Shown: in pieces, positions 8,919 to 15,859 of the stretch | How positions within the stretch are numbered: position 1 is the stretch's first letter | Layout of the letters: each line of letters starts with the position of its first letter | Origin: Anaerostipes sp. | Lineage (GTDB): Bacteria > Bacillota > Clostridia > Lachnospirales > Lachnospiraceae | Direction: 5' to 3' | DNA: 64,000 nt | Assembly: GCA_028697725.1 (NCBI GenBank) | Contig: JAQVEG010000009.1 | Location: 1 to 64,000 of the forward strand | Position numbers and translations under genes: made by a program | Notes under the pieces: model-generated | What the model was told of the DNA's origin: nothing | Databases searched by the model: none | Seen by the model: the letters and a program-made list of their open reading frames with translations, nothing else

Positions 8919-8922
8919 AAGC

Positions 8923-9348
8923 CTAGTCCTCTACTTCGATTCCCATACTTCTTGCTGTTCCTGCGATCATGCTCATAGCAGTTTCGATTGTTGCAGCATT
9001 TAAGTCTTTCATCTTTGTTTCAGCGATTTGTTGTAAGTCTGCCTTTGTTACTTTTGCAACCTTAACTCTGTTAGGTTCTCCAGATCCTGATTGAATCTTA
9101 GCGGCTTTCTTTAATAAGACTGCTGCTGGTGGAGTCTTAGTAATGAAGCTAAAGCTTCTATCTTGATATACTGTGATTACAACTGGAATTAGTAGATCTC
9201 CTTGATCTGCTGTTCTAGCGTTAAATTCCTTTGTAAACTGTACAATGTTTACTCCATGTTGTCCAAGAGCTGGTCCAACTGGTGGAGCTGGTGTTGCCTT
9301 TCCTGCTTGAATTTGAAGTTTAATTAATCCTTCTACTTTCTTTGCCAT
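8923..9348 (-). CDS. rplK: Ribosomal protein L11
   Basis: A 141-residue protein of the GTPase-associated centre of the 50S subunit. Family motifs are complete: [20 protein letters not shown] near the start, [26 protein letters not shown] and the C-terminal [11 protein letters not shown]. It follows nusG with a 54-nt spacer that contains the first L1-binding-like leader. The ribosome site AGGAGG precedes the ATG. Confidence 0.98.
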   Translation of the reverse strand: MAKKVEGLIKLQIQAGKATPAPPVGPALGQHGVNIVQFTKEFNARTADQGDLLIPVVITVYQDRSFSFITKTPPAAVLLKKAAKIQSGSGEPNRVKVAKVTKADLQQIAETKMKDLNAATIETAMSMIAGTARSMGIEVED

Positions 9349-9368
9349 ATCGTTAACCTCCTGATATT

Positions 9369-9395
9369 GTGGTATTTACGGGATAACCCTCCCAC
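9369..9395 (-). promoter_or_regulatory. L1-binding leader of rplK (23S rRNA mimic)
   Basis: Minus-strand RNA GUGGGAGGGUUAUCCCG then UAAAUACCAC. GUGG/CCAC and GGG/CCC pair with an asymmetric loop. The 3' strand AAAUACCAC and 5' GUGGGAGG follow the 23S rRNA L1 stalk pattern more closely than the rplA copy does. It lies between the nusG stop and the rplK ribosome site, where classical L1 autoregulation acts. Confidence 0.75.
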
Positions 9396-9402
9396 GTTAC
9401 AA

Positions 9403-9954
9403 TTACTCTGCTTTTCTAATATCTGCAAAATCAATTTCTACTGATGTTCCACGTCCAAACATCTCAACTTCAATGTTGATTGTCTGTTTGTGTTCATTTA
9501 CCGCAGTGACTGCACTTGTAGTACCTTCCCAAGCCCCAGAAACAACTACAATCATGTCTCCTACTTCTATATCAATATCAATCTTCTCGCGTACTGGTCT
9601 TTCTTCTTCAGCATTACCAGTATTGCTGATTCCTAAAGGTTTCATCTCTGCCGGTGACAATGGAACTGGTTTTGACCCAGGTCCAACGAACCCTGTGACT
9701 CCTCTAGTATTACGAACAACGTACCATGTATCATCATTCATATCCATGTGAATTAACACATAACCTGGAAACATCTTCTTGGAAACTTGTTTCTTCACAC
9801 CATTCTTCAATTCTACTACGTCTTGAAGTGGTACTCGAACTTCTAAAATCTGATCTTGAAGCTTACGATTCTCGATTGTCTTCTCAATGTTTGCTTTTAC
9901 TTTGTTCTCATAACCAGAGTAGGTGTGAACTACATACCAATTATATTCTGCCAT
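9403..9954 (-). CDS. nusG: Transcription elongation factor NusG
   Basis: A 183-residue factor that binds the RNA polymerase clamp, reduces or modulates pausing and links to ribosomes or Rho. The NGN domain occupies about residues 1-110 (WYVVHTYSGYENKV, MFPGYVLIHMDM, TRGVTGFVG) and the KOW domain is C-terminal (EVGDMIVVVSGAWEGTTSAV). It lies between secE and rplK, the standard order. Confidence 0.97.
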   Translation of the reverse strand: MAEYNWYVVHTYSGYENKVKANIEKTIENRKLQDQILEVRVPLQDVVELKNGVKKQVSKKMFPGYVLIHMDMNDDTWYVVRNTRGVTGFVGPGSKPVPLSPAEMKPLGISNTGNAEEERPVREKIDIDIEVGDMIVVVSGAWEGTTSAVTAVNEHKQTINIEVEMFGRGTSVEIDFADIRKAE

Positions 9955-9965
9955 CTTATTCTCCT

Positions 9966-10163
9966 TTACCCTACGAGTAATTTAATCACATATTGGAATC
10001 CCATATCAAGGATTGCCACAATGATTCCAATTACAATCGTCCAAATAACTACGACAGTAGTTTCCTTCGCAACGGTTTCTTTCGTTGACCAAATGATTCT
10101 ACCAAACTCAGCTTTTAGCTCTTTGAACCAATTTGATTTGCTATTCTTTTTGGTATTCTCCAT
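9966..10163 (-). CDS. secE: Preprotein translocase subunit SecE
   Basis: A 65-residue single-span membrane protein of the SecYEG channel. An amphipathic region with the conserved WFKELKAEFGRIIWSTKE is followed by one transmembrane helix (about residues 38-60). This is the short, one-helix Gram-positive form. It sits between rpmG and nusG. Confidence 0.96.
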   Translation of the reverse strand: MENTKKNSKSNWFKELKAEFGRIIWSTKETVAKETTVVVIWTIVIGIIVAILDMGFQYVIKLLVG

Positions 10164-10194
10164 GTGTTCACTTCCTTAATAAACCTTGCTTTAA

Positions 10195-10344
10195 TTACTT
10201 TGTTTCTTTGTGTAATGTGTGTTTCTTACAGAACTTACAATACTTCTTTGTTTCCATACGATCTGGATGATTCTTCTTATCTTTCATCATATCGTAGTTA
10301 CGTTGCTTACATTCTGTACATTCTAATGTGATTTTTGTGCGCAC
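10195..10344 (-). CDS. rpmG: Ribosomal protein L33
   Basis: A 49-residue protein of the 50S subunit read from a GTG start (10344-10342), with GGAGG 8 nt upstream. The sequence begins [17 protein letters not shown] and ends with [14 protein letters not shown]. Both zinc-ribbon CxxC pairs (CTEC and CKFC) are intact, so it is the zinc-binding type. Its place before secE-nusG is the usual one in Firmicutes. Confidence 0.95.
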   Translation of the reverse strand: MRTKITLECTECKQRNYDMMKDKKNHPDRMETKKYCKFCKKHTLHKETK

Positions 10345-10429
10345 AACTTCCACCTCCATTTAAAATTTGTTTGTCTCTTTTTTGACATAAAAAAAAGACC
10401 TTCTTCCAACGCTAAAGTCTAGCTTTATA

Positions 10430-10458
10430 ACTATAGCATGGATAAAAGTCTCTGTCAA
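10430..10458 (-). promoter_or_regulatory. Sigma-A promoter of rpmG-secE-nusG
   Basis: TTGACA (10453-10458) and TATAGT (10430-10435) with a 17-nt spacer, on the minus strand, about 85 nt before rpmG. The -35 box overlaps the stop codon of the upstream gene. Confidence 0.85.
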
Positions 10459-10880
10459 ATCTTTTTATGTACTTGTTTCATAGCGGCAACCAAGGCTCTT
10501 TCTTTTCCCGTTAGCTTGCCTCTCTCTGGTGCATAATAATTCCCATTAAACTCTGGATACTTCTCTTTGATATACTCATCAACATCCAGCCCTATATACT
10601 CTGTGGCTTCTCGTCTCTTAATTTCAAAGGTATTCCCTTCATCAATCATAGCCTTTACAATCTTATGCTTCTCATCCACTGCAATTATAATCTGATAAGA
10701 CTCCGCAAAAATGCTATCCTGATTAATCCCAAATCCAACGGTATATTGACCTTCATAAGTTTTCTTGAATTTCTCATAATTTTCCTGCATCTTCTTTGAG
10801 TGATCCCGAGACAAAAGAGAATAAATAAGAAATAAAAAAATAAAAACCCCAAGTAATAAAAAACCTAAAATAGTATTCAC
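10455..10880 (-). CDS. Small membrane-anchored protein, GutM-like
   Basis: I start this at a GTG (10880-10878) preceded by GGGAGG, giving 141 residues beginning MNTILGFLLLGVFIFLF. The longest reading frame starts at a TTG that is really the -35 box of the promoter at 10915-10943. There is one N-terminal transmembrane helix (about residues 3-21), then a basic cytoplasmic region. The segment YTVGFGINQ...IIIAVDEKHKIVKA resembles GutM-family proteins (glucitol operon activator), but the match is weak and the gene lies next to a germination cluster, not a glucitol operon. Treat as hypothetical. Confidence 0.6.
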   Translation of the reverse strand: MNTILGFLLLGVFIFLFLIYSLLSRDHSKKMQENYEKFKKTYEGQYTVGFGINQDSIFAESYQIIIAVDEKHKIVKAMIDEGNTFEIKRREATEYIGLDVDEYIKEKYPEFNGNYYAPERGKLTGKERALVAAMKQVHKKI

Positions 10881-10914
10881 ACAAAACCTCCCATCAAAAA
10901 AAGTAACTACAAAC

Positions 10915-10943
10915 AGAATATCATGGGAGTCCTCCCCTGTCAA
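10915..10943 (-). promoter_or_regulatory. Sigma-A promoter of the GutM-like gene
   Basis: TTGACA (10938-10943), 17-nt spacer, TATTCT (10915-10920) on the minus strand, 35 nt upstream of the GTG start. Its presence argues against the upstream TTG start. Confidence 0.75.
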
Positions 10944-10960
10944 ACACCCTTAGCACCTCC

Positions 10961-11422
10961 CTATCTTGCCAAAACCTGCTGCATATATTCTCCAAAAGAA
11001 ATGGGCAGTTTCTTTTCCACACCAAATAACTTCTTCATTTCTTTTTTTGTAGTTACCATATCCACTGATTTTGATATTTCCCTCTCATGACTTAAGGCTT
11101 TTACAACTTTTTTGTCCATAGGCTTAAGTACAATCAGCTTTAACTGACTAAAATTAAGAGGTCTTCCCGTTCGCTGTTCCCAGATTTTCTTTCCTTTTTG
11201 AAAATCTTTTGCATGGATGGTAACCGTTTTCGATGGCACCTTAATTCCTCCATTGTCTGTTATTTTAGATGTATCTGCCACAGAATAATGATATAGATAG
11301 TTATTTCCTATATCTTCAACTCCCATGGCAAGGACATAATCATAAGTTTCCACTGAATTCATTTTCTGGCATCCTGTTATGGCAAAACAAAAAAAACATA
11401 CAAGTAGTATTTTAACTTTCAT
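10961..11422 (-). CDS. Short GerAC-like germination lipoprotein
   Basis: The start MKVKILLVCFFCFAITGC (153 residues) is chosen because AAAGAGGT precedes this ATG; an upstream in-frame ATG lacks a site. The lipobox ITGC gives a lipid-anchored N-terminus at Cys18. The region GRPLNFSQLKLIVL followed by LSHEREIS resembles the N-terminal domain of GerAC proteins, the C subunit of germinant receptors. GerAC is normally about 370 residues; here the central and C-terminal domains are absent and no remnant is seen downstream. It overlaps the upstream membrane gene by 11 nt and belongs to the GerA cluster. Confidence 0.65.
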   Translation of the reverse strand: MKVKILLVCFFCFAITGCQKMNSVETYDYVLAMGVEDIGNNYLYHYSVADTSKITDNGGIKVPSKTVTIHAKDFQKGKKIWEQRTGRPLNFSQLKLIVLKPMDKKVVKALSHEREISKSVDMVTTKKEMKKLFGVEKKLPISFGEYMQQVLAR

Positions 11423-11939
11423 ATTGACCTCTTTCCCAGTAAAACAACAATGCAATATTGGCAATGAGCAGCCACCATCCACATTTTCTATTATCTTGAA
11501 AGCACTGGAAAATCCATCTTGTTCCAAGGAAAATAGCTGCACAATGAATCCATTTTAATTTATCATAAGGAAAAAACACAGTGGTGTAACTAACAAACAT
11601 AGCCATTCCAAGGCACAATCCAATAAGCAGGAATCCAAGAAAAAATACTTGAACCTTGCCAAGGCTTCCATTTTTCCATCCCAATCCAGTAAATATAAGA
11701 TAAAAAACAGCTCCTGGAAGTAATGGGAAGTAACAAATATGACGAAACACTCGATTTCTTGCACTTTGCTTAAGGCTACATATATAAAGGGTAATGAGAA
11801 TTGGAAAAATCCCCATAAAGTAAAGATTAGTGTCTGGGAGCATATAAATACTGGAAAGATGAAGAAGCATATAATATAGAAAGCATCCTGACACAATGCA
11901 TCCAAGATAACCTATGATTCTTTTTATTCTATTTGCCAT
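11412..11939 (-). CDS. Integral membrane protein of the GerA cluster
   Basis: A 175-residue protein with about five or six hydrophobic segments (near residues 8-27, 39-56, 68-90, 97-120, 130-145, 153-168). It sits where the B subunit (amino-acid-permease-like, about 360 residues) of a germinant receptor normally lies, between gerA and the GerAC-like lipoprotein, with a 6-nt gap and an 11-nt overlap. I see no clear similarity to GerAB and the length is half, so it may be a substitute B subunit or an unrelated small membrane protein. Confidence 0.6.
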   Translation of the reverse strand: MANRIKRIIGYLGCIVSGCFLYYMLLHLSSIYMLPDTNLYFMGIFPILITLYICSLKQSARNRVFRHICYFPLLPGAVFYLIFTGLGWKNGSLGKVQVFFLGFLLIGLCLGMAMFVSYTTVFFPYDKLKWIHCAAIFLGTRWIFQCFQDNRKCGWWLLIANIALLFYWERGQYES

Positions 11940-11945
11940 ATCAAT

Positions 11946-13394
11946 CTAATCTCCTCGTCTTTTTCTTGCATGATTTTTTGTAAACCAGGGGCGATATTTC
12001 ATTTTTTCAAGAGAACCTCGAATCAAATAGTCATGGGTACGCCAGATTTTAGGATAAACATAGGGAATCTGAAAGTTTTCCATTGCATATAAGTGAGCAA
12101 AAATTGCAAAGAAACCTAAAAAGAATCCATATAATCCCCATAGTCCACTTGTTATAATTAAGAAGAATTTCAGTAAGCGAAATGCTCCTGCAAAGCTTTC
12201 ATTTGGTGCGCAAAAGGTTGCAATGGCTGTAAATGCAACCACAATAACCACAATGGTACTTACAATATGTGCATCGACCGCTGCCTGTCCCACAATCAGT
12301 CCACCTACGATTCCAATGGTTCCTCCAAGCTGCCCTGGAAGACGAATTCCTGCTTCTCTAAGAAGTTCAAATGCAATTTCCATCATGAGAACTTCCGTCA
12401 AAACAGAACATGGCACTCCCTCTCTTGCCGATACTAACGCAAGGAGAAAGGTGGTTGGAATCACTTCTGGATGCCAGTTTGCAACTGCAATATAAAGCCC
12501 TGGCAGCCCAATTGCAATAAATCCCCCTATATATCTCAGAATTCTTGCAAAATCCGCAACTCCCTGCCGATAGTAATAGTCATCACTTGCCTGAAAAAAT
12601 GTGTTCATTGTCGCAGGAAGTAAAATAACCTCTGGAGAGTTATCCACAACAATGGCAATTCTCCCTTCCAACAATCCACTTGCTGTTTTATCTGGTCGCT
12701 GGGTCAGTTGATAACTTGGAAATGGAGTCCAGTGATTCTCCTCCATATACTGCCCTAACATGCCTGCATCTAGGATTTCATCTACGAAAATATTATTTAT
12801 TTTATTTTTGACTTCTTCTAAAATATCTGGTTTTACCAAGTCATCAATATACATAATCGCAATATCTGTTTTGGTTCTTGTCCCAACCTGAAGGCTCTTC
12901 ACTTTCATTCTAGAATCCCTCACTCTTCGGCGAATCAATGCTGTATTCATCCGAAGACTCTCTAAGAAACTGTCTTTTGGTCCAATCATGGTGGATTCTT
13001 CCTCTGCCTTTTGAACCCCTCTTGTAGGAAATAATTTGCTGGAAATTAAGATTCCTTCTCTCATTCCATCTACAAACACCATGGTATTTCCTGAAAGTAC
13101 GGCTGTCACTGCATCTTCTAACGTTGTCACCTTTTTTTGATCCGCAGTTTCAATTCTTCCTTTGGAGCCACTTTCTTGAATCAACGGACGAAGTACAAAG
13201 TCTCGAACCAGTGCAGCATCTGTTAATCCATCGGTATAAATAATATAAATTTCAGCTTCATTTTCAATGGCAAATCTCTGTTTTACAACATCGCTGCAAT
13301 CCGCAAATATTTCTTCTAATTTTTCTATATTCTTTTCTAAATCCTCTTCTATGTCTCCCACAATTTTGTGGATACGATTATGGTATTTGTCCAA
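11946..13394 (-). CDS. Spore germination protein GerA family (A subunit)
   Basis: A 482-residue membrane protein of the inner spore membrane germinant receptor. A soluble N-terminal domain (about residues 1-270) is followed by a membrane domain with about five helices. Conserved features are VEDLV/IDDLVKPDILEEV-like repeat, EGRIAIVVDNSPEVILLPA, FRLLKFFLIITS and the closing WFTKNHARKRRGD. I choose a TTG start (13394) because AGGAGG lies 9 nt upstream; the in-frame ATG 8 codons earlier has no site. That ribosome site lies in the stem of a terminator-like hairpin. Germination receptors act when the dormant spore senses nutrients. Confidence 0.88.
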   Translation of the reverse strand: MDKYHNRIHKIVGDIEEDLEKNIEKLEEIFADCSDVVKQRFAIENEAEIYIIYTDGLTDAALVRDFVLRPLIQESGSKGRIETADQKKVTTLEDAVTAVLSGNTMVFVDGMREGILISSKLFPTRGVQKAEEESTMIGPKDSFLESLRMNTALIRRRVRDSRMKVKSLQVGTRTKTDIAIMYIDDLVKPDILEEVKNKINNIFVDEILDAGMLGQYMEENHWTPFPSYQLTQRPDKTASGLLEGRIAIVVDNSPEVILLPATMNTFFQASDDYYYRQGVADFARILRYIGGFIAIGLPGLYIAVANWHPEVIPTTFLLALVSAREGVPCSVLTEVLMMEIAFELLREAGIRLPGQLGGTIGIVGGLIVGQAAVDAHIVSTIVVIVVAFTAIATFCAPNESFAGAFRLLKFFLIITSGLWGLYGFFLGFFAIFAHLYAMENFQIPYVYPKIWRTHDYLIRGSLEKMKYRPWFTKNHARKRRGD

Positions 13395-13432
13395 AAAAAT
13401 GCACCTCCTAATATTCATAGGATGTGCATTTT
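13393..13432 (-). terminator. Terminator hairpin overlapping the gerA ribosome site
   Basis: Minus-strand arms 13432-13420 and 13408-13396 form a 13-bp stem with one G-A mismatch and an 11-nt loop, followed by seven T. It is a good terminator for the ispE-gntR unit. The 3' arm also contains the AGGAGG of gerA and the T-run adjoins its TTG start. Confidence 0.75.
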
Positions 13433-13450
13433 CTAAATTCTAATTCTATT

Positions 13451-14131
13451 TTATTGTTCTGATTGTTGAATATTCCGAATTACCGTCTCTTCTTGATTCT
13501 CAATATGAATCTTCATAATTCTTCTTGCTTCCATCTTATCTCCATCAAACATGGCTTTTACCAATTCCTTATGCTCCCGTAGAAGCACTGAGTGATACTC
13601 TTGGTCTTTGACATATTCCAATCGATAGCGATACATCTGCTCACGAAGATTGTTAATAATGGTAATCAATCTCTTATTCTGGGTTGCCTCAAAAATAATA
13701 TCATGAAAATCCATGTCTGTATCTGCAATCTCAGCATCGTCTTGTTTTTCAATTGCCTCTTCAAATGCCTTTAATGCTGATAAAATTCTTTCTTTAAATT
13801 CATCATCCAATCGTTCTGTTGCAAGTTCCGCTGCTAATTCTTCCAAAGAACTTCTAACTTCTAATACGTCTCTTAAATCCTTCTCTGTAATCTTTGCAAC
13901 TTCTGCTCCCTTTCTAGGAATCATCACCACTAAACCTTCTAATTCCAACTTACGAATGGCTTCTCTTACTGGAGTTCGGCTAACACCTAGTCGATTTGCC
14001 AACGCAATCTCCATAAGTCTTTCTCCTGGTGCAAACTCTCCCGTAATAATTGCTTGTCTTAATGTATTAAACACTACATCACGAAGTGGTAAATATTCGT
14101 TTACATTTACTTGTAACTTATCACTGCTCAT
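13451..14131 (-). CDS. GntR family transcriptional regulator (FadR/FCD type)
   Basis: A 226-residue regulator. The winged helix is at about residues 14-78 (GERLMEIALANRLGVSRTPV then REAIRKLELEGLV) and an all-helical FCD ligand domain follows (DVLEVRSSLEELAAELA, DMDFHDIIFEAT). FCD proteins bind organic acids, usually with a metal held by Asp/His residues; D and H are present in DMDFHD. It overlaps ispE by 11 nt and so is translated from the ispE message. The target genes are unknown. Confidence 0.9.
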   Translation of the reverse strand: MSSDKLQVNVNEYLPLRDVVFNTLRQAIITGEFAPGERLMEIALANRLGVSRTPVREAIRKLELEGLVVMIPRKGAEVAKITEKDLRDVLEVRSSLEELAAELATERLDDEFKERILSALKAFEEAIEKQDDAEIADTDMDFHDIIFEATQNKRLITIINNLREQMYRYRLEYVKDQEYHSVLLREHKELVKAMFDGDKMEARRIMKIHIENQEETVIRNIQQSEQ

Positions 14132-15017
14132 CTTTTGTTCCTCCTATAAACTCTCTTCCCACTGGGTCTACAACATACGCCTGCTTCACTTCTTTGATGC
14201 TGCGCATTGCTCTTAACGCCTTGTATGCTGCATTCTTTGAGGTAAAAATTCCAAATACGGTAGGTCCACTCCCACTCATCAATGCTTTTCTTGCTCCGTA
14301 TTCTTCTAAAAACTCCTTAATTTCCTGTATCACTGGATAATTTGGAATTGTCACTGTCTCTAATACATTCTCTAGTCTGTCACATATTCCCTTTAAATTT
14401 CCCTTCTTAATGGAATCTACAATTCCTTTAATATCTGGATGAAAGGTACTCTCGTCTAGCTTCAAATTATTATAGACAAACTTTGTAGATACACTAATTC
14501 CTGGTTTTGCAATCAATATGCAGCACCTTGGCATAGCCGGAAGCATGGTAAGCTTCTCTCCGATTCCCTCTGCCAATACGGTCCCCCCTACGACACAATA
14601 AGGAACATCTGCACCTAAAGTCACTCCTATATCACACAATTCTTCCTTGGATAATCCAAGGTGAAACAATTGATTCATCCCACGCAAAGCCGCCGCACAG
14701 TCTGTACTTCCTCCTGCCATTCCTGCTGCCACTGGAATTCTCTTCTCAAGTTTGGCTCTCACACCTTCTTTGATTCCGTATCTTTCCTTCATGGTCAAAA
14801 TTGCACGATAAATGAGATTGTTCTTGTCAATTGGTAGAAAATCAAGATTGGTTGTCAAACAAATCTTATCTTCAGGAATCTTGCTAAGTGTCAGTTTATC
14901 AAAAAGTCCCACAGTCTGCATCACCATACTCAATTCGTGATATCCATCTTCTCGTCTTTGAATTACATCTAACCCTAAGTTTATCTTCCCATAAGCCTTT
15001 AGCTCTACCTTATCCAT
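14121..15017 (-). CDS. ispE: 4-diphosphocytidyl-2-C-methyl-D-erythritol kinase
   Basis: A 298-residue cytoplasmic GHMP kinase of the MEP isoprenoid pathway; it phosphorylates CDP-ME at the 2-hydroxyl. The N-terminal AYGKINLGLDV, the ATP loop PVAAGMAGGSTDCAAALRG (about residues 92-110) and the GHMP C-terminal MSGSGPTVFGIF are all present. First gene of an ispE-gntR unit with its own promoter at 15068-15096. ispE lies near veg, as in Bacillus. Confidence 0.96.
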   Translation of the reverse strand: MDKVELKAYGKINLGLDVIQRREDGYHELSMVMQTVGLFDKLTLSKIPEDKICLTTNLDFLPIDKNNLIYRAILTMKERYGIKEGVRAKLEKRIPVAAGMAGGSTDCAAALRGMNQLFHLGLSKEELCDIGVTLGADVPYCVVGGTVLAEGIGEKLTMLPAMPRCCILIAKPGISVSTKFVYNNLKLDESTFHPDIKGIVDSIKKGNLKGICDRLENVLETVTIPNYPVIQEIKEFLEEYGARKALMSGSGPTVFGIFTSKNAAYKALRAMRSIKEVKQAYVVDPVGREFIGGTKDEQ

Positions 15018-15067
15018 TCAAGTTTCTCCTCGTTTATGTACTTTATATTGTTTCGTGTATACAATAC

Positions 15068-15096
15068 ATTATAATATTGTTCTTATAAAAATGCAA
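15068..15096 (-). promoter_or_regulatory. Sigma-A promoter of ispE
   Basis: TTGCAT (15091-15096), 17-nt spacer, TATAAT (15068-15073) on the minus strand, about 50 nt before the ATG. Confidence 0.75.
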
Positions 15097-15107
15097 TCTT
15101 TTATTTC

Positions 15108-15821
15108 TTACGATTCTATTGCAGTTTCCAATGCTATTTGCATCATATCCGTAAATGATTTTTCCCTCTCACTTGAGTCTGTCTCTTCTCCCGTTATCAT
15201 GTGATTGCTTACAGTACAAATTGCAAGTGCTTCCCTATGATACTTTGCTGCTAATGTATAAAGTCCTGCTGCCTCCATCTCAAGCCCAAGAATTCCATAT
15301 TGGGCGAACCGTTCTGATAACCCTTCGTCATGTCCATAGAATTCATCTTCACTTAAAAATGGCCCCACATGTGTTTTGTCCTCAAATCCCAACTTTAAAG
15401 CATTGTGGTACGCTTTATGTAACAACCCAAAATCTGCTGTTGGTGCGAAATCATATCCCATAAAACGGGTTCTATTAATCCCAGATGTGGTACTTGCCGA
15501 ACTTCCAAGAATCACATCCCGAACTTTAATATCTGGTGCAAGGCCTCCACAGGTTCCAATTCGCAGAATACGCTTTACATCATATTCACCAAACAATTCG
15601 TTACAGTAAATCATAAACGAAGGAATTCCCATGCCTGAACCTTGTACCGAGACTTTTTTCCCTTTATACGTTCCTGTAAATCCATACATTCCACGAACTT
15701 GGTTGTAACACTTCGCATCTTCCAAAAATGTCTCTGCAACAAACTTTGCTCGAAGAGGATCTCCCGGCATTAATACAACATCTGCAATTTCACCTTTTTT
15801 TGCTTCAATATGCGTACTCAT
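15108..15821 (-). CDS. deoD: Purine nucleoside phosphorylase (DeoD type)
   Basis: A 237-residue hexameric-type enzyme that splits purine (deoxy)nucleosides with phosphate into base and (deoxy)ribose-1-phosphate. Motifs: MPGDPLRAKF near the N-terminus, GSGMGIPS, RIGTCGGL, GLEMEAAGLYTLA and TVSNHMITGE. Its pyrimidine counterpart pdp is 5 kb away. It follows the SPOCS/LysM gene by 38 nt and may be read with it. Confidence 0.96.
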   Translation of the reverse strand: MSTHIEAKKGEIADVVLMPGDPLRAKFVAETFLEDAKCYNQVRGMYGFTGTYKGKKVSVQGSGMGIPSFMIYCNELFGEYDVKRILRIGTCGGLAPDIKVRDVILGSSASTTSGINRTRFMGYDFAPTADFGLLHKAYHNALKLGFEDKTHVGPFLSEDEFYGHDEGLSERFAQYGILGLEMEAAGLYTLAAKYHREALAICTVSNHMITGEETDSSEREKSFTDMMQIALETAIES

Positions 15822-15859
15822 ATAACTCCTCCTTTGCTTTCTCTCCTTTTATTCTATCT

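Noticed and set aside
10961-11542. Longer start for the GerAC-like gene
   Set aside because: The upstream extension runs into the membrane gene and destroys the lipoprotein signal; the internal ATG has a ribosome site.
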